Below, one piece after another: positions 16,217 to 24,172 of a stretch of 64,000 bases of DNA. This DNA comes from Myxococcales bacterium. GTDB lineage: Bacteria > Myxococcota > Myxococcia > Myxococcales > Myxococcaceae. The first letter of the stretch is position 1, and every line of letters begins with the position of its first letter. The translations under genes were made by a program, and so were the position numbers. The stretch lies in contig JADLDB010000086.1 of the NCBI GenBank assembly GCA_020846875.1, positions 1-64,000 on the forward strand, written 5' to 3'. Below the pieces are notes generated by a model, which saw nothing but the letters and a program-made list of their open reading frames with translations, was not told the origin of the DNA and searched no databases.

Positions 16217-17689
16217 TCAGCGGATAGACGCCTCGTAGATCTCCTTCACCAGCTTGGGATCGACGAAGGGGTTGCGCTCGTTCTTCCCGGCGAAGGCTGG
16301 ATCGGTCTGCGGCCGCCACAGGAAGTCCGGGTTGGGGCTGTTGGGGTGGTAGCCGCCGTTGACCAGCTTCCCGTTCTTCTCCTCGAGCCAGTACTTGTAC
16401 GTCTCGAAGCCTCCGCCACCGCCCAGGAACACTTGCCGCTCCACCCAGATGATCTTCCCGTCGCCGGCGGGGCCGTTGAAGCCCTTCTTCAGCAGCTCGT
16501 CGGAGGCCCAGCCCGGCTTGAGCCCATTCTTGTAGAGCGTGTCCTCGGCCTTGTAGAAGTTGTAGTTCCACACGTGGTCGCCCGAGTCCTTGTCCATGAC
16601 GGCGGGCCGGCCCGACTTGAGCCACGCGCTGATCGTCTCGTGCATCAGGACCGGATCATCGCGGCGATCCTCGCGGGCCACGAAGGACAGCTCCGCCTTC
16701 TTGTAGGTCTTCTCGGTGCCGTCCGGCAGCCGCACCTTCACCTCGTCGGGCAGTTTGGTGGAGTTGATGGTCCAGTCCTGCTGGCGGCGCACGCCGGTCT
16801 CGAAGTCGATGCCCTCGGTGAGGATGGTGCCCTGCACCTGCTGGCCGTTCTTGAGCGCGAGCACGTCGAGGTTGGCGTCGTAGCGATTGCCCACGAAGTC
16901 CGAGCCGCCGCCCTGGCTGTCGGCCAGCACGGTGAGCAGGCCCTTGATGTCCTGGGTGGTGAACTTCACGCCGTTGAGCTCGACGTCGCGCTTGGGCTCC
17001 TCGAAGAGGATGCCGGCGCGCGCCACCTTGTCGCAGCTACCCCACCAGCCCACGCTCATCGTGTCGGTCGTCTTGCCGTCCTTGCCGAAGTGGCCGCGGC
17101 CGTCGAGGAAGTCCCACGCCACGTCGGCGTCGATCTTCCCGTTCTTGTTGAAGTCCACGCCGGTGGTGCGCTCGGCGTCCTTCTCGGACAGCGACGAGTC
17201 GGGGATGTAGTGGCCCGCCTCCTTGTTGACGAGCCAGTTGAGGTTCGGCTGGAGCTCGAAGTTGCGGGCGCCTTCCGGCATGCCGCGCGCCTTGAGCAGC
17301 GCGTCGAACTTCGCCAGCGGGCCTTCCTTCGCCCACAAGTTGGAGGACGCGGAGCCGACGTCGTCGCCCGAGCCCGCCATGGGCCAGTAGGTGGTGGTCC
17401 ACGGCTTGCGGGTCGCCTCGATCGTCACCTTCTCCGGCTGATTCGTGGGTGGAGGAGGCGGCGGCGGCGTGATGCTGCCCGTGCCGAGGAGGCGCTCGAA
17501 CTCATTCTTCCCCGCCGCGGTGAACTTCGAGACGTTCGCCTGCAGGATCTTCTGCAGCTCCGCCTTCTCGGTGGCGTCGATGGCGCCCCCGTCCTTCGCC
17601 GCGGTGAACAGCTTGCGCACCTCGTCCCGCGTGATGCGGTTGTTGGTCAGCGCGGTGGTGAGCGACGAGCGAATCGAATCGACGGACAT
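16217..17689 (-). CDS. Transglutaminase-elicitor-like protein
   Basis: A 490-residue protein without a signal peptide. The N-terminal 70 residues are helical, followed by a poly-Pro linker (75-81). The core holds WWGSCDKVARA with a candidate catalytic Cys at 219, followed by the FTTQDIKGLL helix and, further on, GDHVWNYNF with a candidate catalytic His at 372. This order fits the transglutaminase elicitor family (GP42-like). Residues 179-190 (DFNKNGKIDADV) match a dockerin/EF-hand calcium loop, which suits calcium-dependent transglutamination. The family call rests on motifs seen by eye. It is divergent from the ADP-ribosylglycohydrolase gene across 140 bases. Confidence 0.55.
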   Translation of the reverse strand: MSVDSIRSSLTTALTNNRITRDEVRKLFTAAKDGGAIDATEKAELQKILQANVSKFTAAGKNEFERLLGTGSITPPPPPPPTNQPEKVTIEATRKPWTTTYWPMAGSGDDVGSASSNLWAKEGPLAKFDALLKARGMPEGARNFELQPNLNWLVNKEAGHYIPDSSLSEKDAERTTGVDFNKNGKIDADVAWDFLDGRGHFGKDGKTTDTMSVGWWGSCDKVARAGILFEEPKRDVELNGVKFTTQDIKGLLTVLADSQGGGSDFVGNRYDANLDVLALKNGQQVQGTILTEGIDFETGVRRQQDWTINSTKLPDEVKVRLPDGTEKTYKKAELSFVAREDRRDDPVLMHETISAWLKSGRPAVMDKDSGDHVWNYNFYKAEDTLYKNGLKPGWASDELLKKGFNGPAGDGKIIWVERQVFLGGGGGFETYKYWLEEKNGKLVNGGYHPNSPNPDFLWRPQTDPAFAGKNERNPFVDPKLVKEIYEASIR

Positions 17690-17829
17690 GTGTAGCCTCC
17701 CCTTCGACAGGTGCGAATTTGCCTACATTGTCGGACAGCGAGGCAGCGAGTTTCGCACATCCGGCCGATCGCGCTCGCGATTCCTCCAACCAACTGAACT
17801 CGCTGGTGTTTTCGGCTAGGGTGCCAGAC

Positions 17830-18975
17830 ATGCCGCCGCCGAGGCCCGCCGCGAAGCCGCTCAAGAAGAAGACGGGGCCGGCGACGGTGAGTGAAGCGGT
17901 GTTCAAGTCGCGAGCGCGCGGCGCGCTCCTGGGGCTGGCGGCGGGAGAGGCGCTGGCGATCCCGATGGAAGGGAAGAACGTCCCGTCGAGCCAGTTCCCG
18001 CAGCTCAACGAAGGGCCGGTGGTGGAGCTGCGGGGCGGCGGGCGCTTCGAATTGAAGGCGGGACAGGTGGGGTGGTGCAGCGAGCTGGCCTGCTGCGTGG
18101 CCGAGGTGCTGCGCACGCACCGGCGCTACGACGTCTTCGAAGTGGCGAAGGCGTACGCGCGGTACGAGCCGGACGCGCGGGAAATCCCGGAGCCGCTCAA
18201 GCAGGCGCTGGAGCAGGTGCGCGAGTGGAGGAGCCCGGAGAACACGGGGCGGCGGGTGTGGATCGAAGGGCACCAGCGGGTGCGGGACAACGGGTGCCTG
18301 GGGCGCAGCGTGCCGGTGGGGGTCTTCTTCGCGAAGCGGCAGGACCTGCGAATCGTCGCGTCGCTGGAGGACGCGTGCATCAGCCACTTCGATCCGCTCT
18401 GCCAGTTGGCGGCGGCGACGCTCAACGGCGTCATCGCGGCGGCGATCACCACCCCGAAGGAGCGCCTGGAGACGGCGGACGTGCTCAAGGCGGCCGAGGC
18501 CGAGCTGTCGCTGGCGGCCAGCACCCTGGGCAAGCGGGAGAGCGACTGGGTGTCGATCGTCAAGGACTCGGCGGACTGGCTGCGGGAAGATCTCCGCTTC
18601 GCGCAGGACGACGACCCGATGCTGTACGGCCCGGAGCTGCACCTCTTCTTCCCGGTGCCGACGCTGGTGCGCACCACCTTCCGCCTGGCCTTCTGGGAGC
18701 TGTTCCACGCGCCGCACCTCGAGGCGGGGCTCATCGACGTGGTGAACCGGGGCGGCGACGCGGACACCAACGCGGCGGTGACGGGCGCGCTTCTGGGGGC
18801 GGTGTACGGGGAGGAAGCGATCCCCCACCGGTGGACCGAGGTGCTGATGGAGTCCCCTGGGATGTACGTGGGCGGCCCGCACTGGAACGTGTACCACCCC
18901 CGCTTCCTCGTCACGCTCGCGGGGCTGGAGCCGGATCCGCCCGCGCCGCCGCCGGAGAAGAAGCCGGGGAAGTGA
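17830..18975 (+). CDS. ADP-ribosylglycohydrolase (DraG/ARH)-like protein
   Basis: A 381-residue protein from the ATG at 17830, starting with a Pro/Lys-rich leader (MPPPRPAAKPLKKK). Family motifs are RARGALLGLAAGEALAIP (usual form GxAxGDALGxP) and NRGGDADTNAAVTGALLGA (usual form GGDTDT). The second metal-binding loop keeps its Asp residues, but the Asp of the first motif is Glu here. The expected reaction is removal of ADP-ribose from protein or nucleic acid; the Glu substitution may alter metal binding. Its reverse neighbour is the transglutaminase-like gene. Confidence 0.8.
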   Translation: MPPPRPAAKPLKKKTGPATVSEAVFKSRARGALLGLAAGEALAIPMEGKNVPSSQFPQLNEGPVVELRGGGRFELKAGQVGWCSELACCVAEVLRTHRRYDVFEVAKAYARYEPDAREIPEPLKQALEQVREWRSPENTGRRVWIEGHQRVRDNGCLGRSVPVGVFFAKRQDLRIVASLEDACISHFDPLCQLAAATLNGVIAAAITTPKERLETADVLKAAEAELSLAASTLGKRESDWVSIVKDSADWLREDLRFAQDDDPMLYGPELHLFFPVPTLVRTTFRLAFWELFHAPHLEAGLIDVVNRGGDADTNAAVTGALLGAVYGEEAIPHRWTEVLMESPGMYVGGPHWNVYHPRFLVTLAGLEPDPPAPPPEKKPGK

Positions 18976-18989
18976 GGCGGTGAAGCGCT

Positions 18990-19190
18990 TCACTTCGGGC
19001 TGAGGCGCTTGCGCAGGGCCTTGAATACTTCGCGCTGCGGAATCAGCCGGCCACGTTCGATGTCGCGCTCGCCCTGTGCGACCAGCTCGAGCATCGCCAG
19101 CGTGCGCGGCATCGCCGCATACGACGTGGCGTCCTGAAGCACCGCGGTCTCGAGGCCGTTCTGCGTGATGACGATCGGCTTGCCCGGACT
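18990..19190 (-). pseudogene. Truncated Phd/YefM-type antitoxin remnant
   Basis: Reading 66 residues ahead of the stop gives SPGKPIVITQNGLETAVLQD, a block starting like the middle of a Phd/YefM antitoxin, followed by the typical tail (LAMLELVAQGERDIERGR, then EVFKALRKRL). The first ~20 residues of the family, including the start codon and the DNA-binding N-terminus, are missing: the frame runs upstream into the end of the USP gene without any ATG, GTG or TTG nearby. No RelE/ParE toxin gene is adjacent. The stop codon lies in a perfect palindrome gtgaagcgcttcac (18980-18993). It is a decayed half of a toxin-antitoxin locus joined to the USP operon. Confidence 0.7.
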
Positions 19191-19611
19191 ACCGCACCAC
19201 CAGCACCGGCTTCTTGCACACGTGCACCAGCCGGTCGGCGATGCTGCCCAGCATCACCCGGGAAACGGCGTTGTGCCCCTTCGCGCCGATCACCACGCCC
19301 CACACGTTGTCGTCTTCGGCGAGATCGGCGATCGCCTCCGCGGGCCCGCCGTGCAGCATCACCGTCTCGCAGGGAAGGCCCAGGTCCTTCACCAGCTTCG
19401 CCCCGGCGTTGAGCGCGTCCTCGGCGACGAGGCGGTTGCCTTCCTCCACCTTCTGGATCGCCTCGGCGTAGGCCGTCGGTGGCAGCAGGATCGGCTTGAG
19501 CACGTAGACCAGCGTCAGGCGGGCCCCCAGCCCCTTCGCCACGTCCACCGCCATCCGCACGCCCTGGAGCGACCGCTCGCTGCCGTCCACCGCCACCAGG
19601 ATCGTCTTCAT
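19189..19611 (-). CDS. Universal stress protein (UspA family)
   Basis: A 140-residue single-domain USP starting MKTILVAVDGSERS. The ATP-binding motif G-x2-G-x9-G-S appears as GAKGHNAVSRVMLGS near 109-123, so nucleotide binding is likely. The ATG at 19611 is chosen because upstream residues in frame are unlike the family. It is the last intact gene of an operon with a MOSC protein and another USP (gaps 11 and 13 bases). Its stop overlaps the first codon of the antitoxin remnant. Confidence 0.9.
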   Translation of the reverse strand: MKTILVAVDGSERSLQGVRMAVDVAKGLGARLTLVYVLKPILLPPTAYAEAIQKVEEGNRLVAEDALNAGAKLVKDLGLPCETVMLHGGPAEAIADLAEDDNVWGVVIGAKGHNAVSRVMLGSIADRLVHVCKKPVLVVR

Positions 19612-19622
19612 CACCAGCCTCC

Positions 19623-20159
19623 TCAGGCTTGCCGTCTCACCACCGTCACGCGATCGCCCACGCGGATCAACCCCTCGCGCTCCACCCAACCTACCAGCCC
19701 TCGCCGGTGCCGCGAGGCCGTCACGAAGTCCTGCGCGAGGCTCTCCGGGGCCTGCGCGGCCGCGACGATCGCCCGGCCTGCCTTGGTGCACGGCCTGTTG
19801 TCCGAGTCCACCACCACGATCGCCCCCGAGTCGAACACCAGGCGCGTCGAAGCGGGCAGCGCGGTGAAGTCGTCGACGTCGGACACGCACACGTTGGCCC
19901 CCAGCCAGCGGTAGTCCAGCCTCGGCAGGGCCAGGGCCCGGGCGAGGTCGCCCAGCTCCTCCAGGCTGACCAGCGACAGTTGCCGGGTGTTGCGCAGCAC
20001 CGTCCCCCTGGGCACGTGCTTCTGGCGTACGCCCGCCTCCATGGTCAGCCCGAAGTGGCGATCGCCCGCGATGCCGCCGAAAGAGAGCTCGAGCAGCTCC
20101 ACCGCGCGGCTGACGAACTCGCCCGGGGTGTCCGCGGTGCCGAGGTGCTCGACGCGCAC
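19623..20159 (-). CDS. MOSC domain protein
   Basis: A 178-residue protein with the MOSC core: FGGIAGDRHFG near 27-37, the RQLSLVS strand, WLGANVCVSDVD near 85-96, and the closing PCTKAGRAIVA near 123-133 carrying a Cys. MOSC domains (as in molybdenum cofactor sulfurase and YiiM) bind or hand on sulfur to the molybdenum cofactor. It sits between two USP genes in one operon, which is an unusual arrangement. Confidence 0.85.
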   Translation of the reverse strand: MRVEHLGTADTPGEFVSRAVELLELSFGGIAGDRHFGLTMEAGVRQKHVPRGTVLRNTRQLSLVSLEELGDLARALALPRLDYRWLGANVCVSDVDDFTALPASTRLVFDSGAIVVVDSDNRPCTKAGRAIVAAAQAPESLAQDFVTASRHRRGLVGWVEREGLIRVGDRVTVVRRQA

Positions 20160-20172
20160 GGCGGGCCTCCCT

Positions 20173-20589
20173 TCAGTGGACGACGAGCACCGGGCGCTGG
20201 CAGATGTGCACCAGCCGATCCGCCACGCTGCCCACCAACAGGCGCTTCACCGCGCCCAGGCCGCGGCTGCCCACCACCACCAGGTCCGCGCCCATCACCT
20301 CGGCCTGCTCGGCCACCAGCTCCGCGGGAGGACCCAGCTTCACCACGCAGCTCACCGCCGGGCTGCCCAGCGCCTCCACCACGCCGGCCAGCACCTTCTG
20401 CCCGCGCGCCAGCTCGGACTGGTGCAGCTCGTCCAGCGGAGCCCAGGGGGCGTCGCCCGGCAACACCACCGGCGGCACCACGTAGACGAGCGTCACCTTC
20501 GCGCCGAAGGGCTTCGCGTACTCGAGCGCCAGGCGGGCGCCCTTGAGCGAGGGCTCGGAGCCGTCCACCGCGACGATCACCTGCTTCAT
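20173..20589 (-). CDS. Universal stress protein (UspA family)
   Basis: A 138-residue USP starting MKQVIVAVDGSEPS. ATP-binding motif GSRGLGAVKRLLVGS near 107-121. It is similar in layout to the second USP of the same operon, and the pair presumably arose by duplication. The ATG at 20589 is chosen over an upstream start (MRCEALGATM) because of the family's standard beginning. First gene of the USP-MOSC-USP operon. Confidence 0.9.
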   Translation of the reverse strand: MKQVIVAVDGSEPSLKGARLALEYAKPFGAKVTLVYVVPPVVLPGDAPWAPLDELHQSELARGQKVLAGVVEALGSPAVSCVVKLGPPAELVAEQAEVMGADLVVVGSRGLGAVKRLLVGSVADRLVHICQRPVLVVH

Positions 20590-20752
20590 GGCGCGCATGG
20601 TGGCCCCCAGCGCCTCGCAACGCAACGGCCTTCCGCCGGACGAACGCCGGAGTGCGGCCGGTCAGCTTCCCGCTCGACCTGACGCACTTGCTGCCTCCCC
20701 GGGAGGCAGACGCTGTTCTTCCGGCGACGGGCCTCGTGTATAGGCCTCGGCC

Positions 20753-22360
20753 ATGGCGTCGTTCTCCGTCCAGAATGTCAGCAAGGCCTACGGCCCCAAG
20801 AAGCTGTTCGAAAACGTCGACGTGGCGTTCAGCGCCGGCCGCCGCTACGGCCTCACCGGGCCCAACGGCGCGGGCAAGACGACGTTCATGAAGATCCTCG
20901 CCGGCGACGAGGAGCAGGACACCGGCGACATCCTCCGCCCGCGGAAGCTGGGAATCCTCCGGCAGGATCACTTCAAGTACGAAGACCTGCGCGTGCTGGA
21001 CGTGGTGATCATGGGCAACAAGCCCCTGTGGGCCGCGCTCGACGAGAAGCAGAAGCTGCTGGAGAAGCCCGAGCTGTCCGAGGCCGACGGCCACCGCCTC
21101 GGCGATCTGGAGGGGGTGATCGCCGAGGAGGACGGCTACTCCGCCGAGTCCGACGCCGGCGCGCTCTTGATGGGCCTGGGCATCGAGGAGAAGTTCCACG
21201 AGGGGAAGCTCAAGGAACTGACCGGCGGCTACAAGCTGCGCGTGCTGCTGGCCCAGGCGCTGTTCGGCAAGCCCGAAGGGCTGCTCCTCGACGAGCCCAC
21301 CAACCACCTCGACATCGACTCCATCCGCTGGCTGGAGAACTTCCTCCACGAGTACGAGGGCGTGCTGATCACCATCTCGCACGACCGGCACTTCCTCAAC
21401 TCGATCTGCACGCACATCGCCGACATCGACTACGAGACGATCATCACCTACCCCGGCGGCTACGACGACATGGTCCGCAACAAGGCCCAGGTCCGCAGCC
21501 GGGTGGAGAGCGAGAACGCCGAGAAGCAGAAGAAGATCGCCCAGCTCCACGAGTTCGTCGCCCGCTTCTCCGCCGGCACGCGCGCCAGCCAGGTGCAGAG
21601 CCGGAAGAACCAGCTCGAGAAGCTCAAGATGGAGGACTTGAAGCGCTCCAACATCGCCCGGCCCTTCATCAAGTTCGAGCAGAAGGCCCCGTCGGGCCGC
21701 CAGACGCTCGAGATCGAGGGGATCAGCAAGAGCTACGACGGTCAGCTCGTCATCCCGCCCTTCCGCGCGCTGGTGACCAAGGGCGAGAAGATCGCCGTCA
21801 TCGGGAAGAACGGCGTCGGCAAGTCCACGCTGGTGAAGATGCTGGCCGGGGTGGAGCAGCCCGACGCGGGCGCCTTCAAGTGGGGCCACAACGCGGCCGT
21901 CGGGTACATGCCGCAGGATCACCACGGCATCATCAAGAAGGGCACCACCGTCTACGGCTACCTGCGAGAGTTGGCCGACATCAAGATGGGCAACGAAGAG
22001 GTGTCCGGGCTGTTGGGCCGCATGCTCTTCTCGGGCGAGGAGCGCATGAAGCCCACCGACACGCTGTCCGGTGGTGAGACGGTGCGCACCCTGCTCTGCC
22101 AACTGATGATGCGCAAAGACAACGTGCTCATCCTCGACGAGCCCACCAACCACCTCGATCTCGAGTCGATCGCCGCGCTCGCCGAAGGCCTGTCCCGCTA
22201 CGAAGGCACGGTGATCATCGTCACCCACGATCAACAGCTCATCTCCGAGGTCGCCACCCGCATCTGGGCCCCCCGCATCGGCAAGGAACTCATTGATTTC
22301 GCGGGCGGTTTTGACGACTTCCTGGTCAAGCACCAGGACGTGGCCGCCGCGCGGCGCTGA
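20753..22360 (+). CDS. ABC-F family ATP-binding protein
   Basis: A 535-residue soluble protein with two ABC ATPase domains. First: Walker A GPNGAGKT (36-43), signature LTGGYK (a deviation from LSGGQ), Walker B LLLDEPTNHLD. A linker rich in Lys/Glu follows (about 240-310). Second: Walker A GKNGVGKS, signature LSGGE, Walker B LILDEPTNHLD. No membrane segments. The size and motif set match the YbiT-like branch of ABC-F proteins, which act on the ribosome (translation factor or antibiotic protection). It is monocistronic and transcribed away from the USP operon. Confidence 0.9.
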   Translation: MASFSVQNVSKAYGPKKLFENVDVAFSAGRRYGLTGPNGAGKTTFMKILAGDEEQDTGDILRPRKLGILRQDHFKYEDLRVLDVVIMGNKPLWAALDEKQKLLEKPELSEADGHRLGDLEGVIAEEDGYSAESDAGALLMGLGIEEKFHEGKLKELTGGYKLRVLLAQALFGKPEGLLLDEPTNHLDIDSIRWLENFLHEYEGVLITISHDRHFLNSICTHIADIDYETIITYPGGYDDMVRNKAQVRSRVESENAEKQKKIAQLHEFVARFSAGTRASQVQSRKNQLEKLKMEDLKRSNIARPFIKFEQKAPSGRQTLEIEGISKSYDGQLVIPPFRALVTKGEKIAVIGKNGVGKSTLVKMLAGVEQPDAGAFKWGHNAAVGYMPQDHHGIIKKGTTVYGYLRELADIKMGNEEVSGLLGRMLFSGEERMKPTDTLSGGETVRTLLCQLMMRKDNVLILDEPTNHLDLESIAALAEGLSRYEGTVIIVTHDQQLISEVATRIWAPRIGKELIDFAGGFDDFLVKHQDVAAARR

Positions 22361-22444
22361 ACATTCCAGGCGGTCGGATTCGGCGCCGGTCCCTTGTGTG
22401 GCGCGGTGGCCTTTGAGAAAACCCAAGCCGTTCCCGGGGATCCG

Positions 22445-24160
22445 ATGCGTACTCTTCCTGTCCTGACCCTCCTGGTGGTGCTGGGTGCGTCTTCCTGCGG
22501 CAAGGAGAAGCTGGTCGCCGCGCTCTGTCGCGCGGACGACGACTGCGAAGCCGGCTTCCTCTGCGAGAATTACGAGTGCGTGCCGCGCGAGGCGAAGGCG
22601 TGCACCAACGTGCTGGACGGCAACCCGATCCTCCAGCCGACGCCGCACGTGGTGGACTTCGGCACGCTGGACGCGCAGGCCGCGCTGCTGCAGACGGTGA
22701 CGCTGCACAACATCGGCAACTGCACGCTGACGCTCTTCGAGGCCAACCTGAAGGAAGGCGCCCCGCCCGGCTTCTCCTGTGACGTGTGCGGCACCGCCTT
22801 CCCCAAGGAAATCTTCCCCGGCCGCGCGATGGATCTGTCGATCGCCTACACCCCCACCGCGGTGCAGTCCGACTCGACCGAGCTCATCCTGCTGTCCGAC
22901 GACAAGGAGTACCCGACGCTGCGCGTCCCCGTGCACGCCAACTACGTCGGCACGCCGCAGGTGTCCGTCACGCCCAACCCGGTGGACTTCGGCTACACGG
23001 CGGAAGGGCGGCTGGTGCGCAAGACGGTGTCGATCACCAACCAGGGCACCGGCACCGCGCCCATCACCATCACCGCCATCACCCTCTCGCCGACGGACAC
23101 CATGGACTTCGAGCTGGTGCCGGGCTCGCCGCTGCCGCTCACGCTGGTGCCGGTCGGCGCGGATCGCGGGGCGGTGGAGTCGCTGGAGGTGCGCTACCAC
23201 CCCCGCAGCCTCGCCGAGCACACCGCCGACCTGGTGATCACCACCTCGCGGGGCACGGTGACCGTCCCGATGAAGGGCAACTCGTCGACGCCGCCGAAGA
23301 TCACCACCAACCCGGCGATGATCGACCTGGGCGACGTGGCCCTGGGCACCAGCAAGTTCAAGACGCTCACCATCGTCAACGAAGGCGGCGCGCCGCTCAC
23401 CGTCACCCAGCGCTGGGGCGGGATGAACCCCACCACCGATCTCTACACCACGCCGCAGGTGGTGCCCGCGATCGCCCCCGGCATGTACGTGGAGGTGCAG
23501 GTCGCCGTCACCGCCACGCAGACCGGCGCCTACAGCGGGCTGCTCCTGCTCGAGACCAACGATCCGCAGAAGCCGTCCGTCACCATCCCCGTCACCGCCA
23601 ACGGCGTGCCCGGGCCCGGCCCCGCGGTGGTGAAGCTGGAGATGACGTACGAGAACGGCAGCGACACCGCCTTCGACAACGACGTGCGCAACGTGGACAT
23701 GACCCTGGAGCACCCCTTCGGCTACGTCTGCAACAAGCAGACGCCCAGCCCGACCAACTGGGGGGCCTATGGCACGCCCACCTGGCTGGCCTTCGCGCCC
23801 AAGGAGGAGCCGGAGCGGATCGTCCTGGCCGACGCGATGCAGGACGGCACCTGGCGAGTGATGATCAGCTACCAGGCCGACTGCTCTTCGCTGCCCACGC
23901 AGTTGTTGGCCGGGCTGTTGGGCATCAGCGTGGACCTGCTCATCGACTACCTGACGGGCGGGGTGGTGAACATTCCCGGGCAGGACATCGGGCAGTTGAT
24001 CAGCCAGATCTGCCTGTCCACCAAGGGCACCAACGTCAACGTGAAGGCGTACGTCAACGGCACGCTCATCGGTGAGCGCCAGGCGTCGCTGGCCCGCAAG
24101 GGCGACAGCACCTACGCCCTCGATCTGGTCCGGACCGGCGGGACCTTCACCATCCGCTGA
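22445..24160 (+). CDS. Choice-of-anchor-D lipoprotein
   Basis: A 571-residue protein from the ATG at 22445, with a lipoprotein signal (MRTLPVLTLLVVLGASSC). After a Cys-rich segment (CRADDDCEAGFLCENYEC), residues ~60-400 hold three ASH/choice-of-anchor-D-type beta domains (VVDFGTLDAQ, PVDFGYTAEG, MIDLGDVALG). The last ~170 residues form another beta-rich domain without a family I recognise. Such proteins are typical of the myxobacterial cell surface. The next gene starts immediately after and is related. Confidence 0.8.
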   Translation: MRTLPVLTLLVVLGASSCGKEKLVAALCRADDDCEAGFLCENYECVPREAKACTNVLDGNPILQPTPHVVDFGTLDAQAALLQTVTLHNIGNCTLTLFEANLKEGAPPGFSCDVCGTAFPKEIFPGRAMDLSIAYTPTAVQSDSTELILLSDDKEYPTLRVPVHANYVGTPQVSVTPNPVDFGYTAEGRLVRKTVSITNQGTGTAPITITAITLSPTDTMDFELVPGSPLPLTLVPVGADRGAVESLEVRYHPRSLAEHTADLVITTSRGTVTVPMKGNSSTPPKITTNPAMIDLGDVALGTSKFKTLTIVNEGGAPLTVTQRWGGMNPTTDLYTTPQVVPAIAPGMYVEVQVAVTATQTGAYSGLLLLETNDPQKPSVTIPVTANGVPGPGPAVVKLEMTYENGSDTAFDNDVRNVDMTLEHPFGYVCNKQTPSPTNWGAYGTPTWLAFAPKEEPERIVLADAMQDGTWRVMISYQADCSSLPTQLLAGLLGISVDLLIDYLTGGVVNIPGQDIGQLISQICLSTKGTNVNVKAYVNGTLIGERQASLARKGDSTYALDLVRTGGTFTIR

Positions 24161-24172
24161 ATGAGGTTCGGC

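Noticed and set aside
18980-18993. Perfect palindrome gtgaagcgcttcac as an operator
   Set aside because: It overlaps the stop region of the antitoxin remnant between convergent genes, where a terminator is more likely than an operator. No T-run confirms it.
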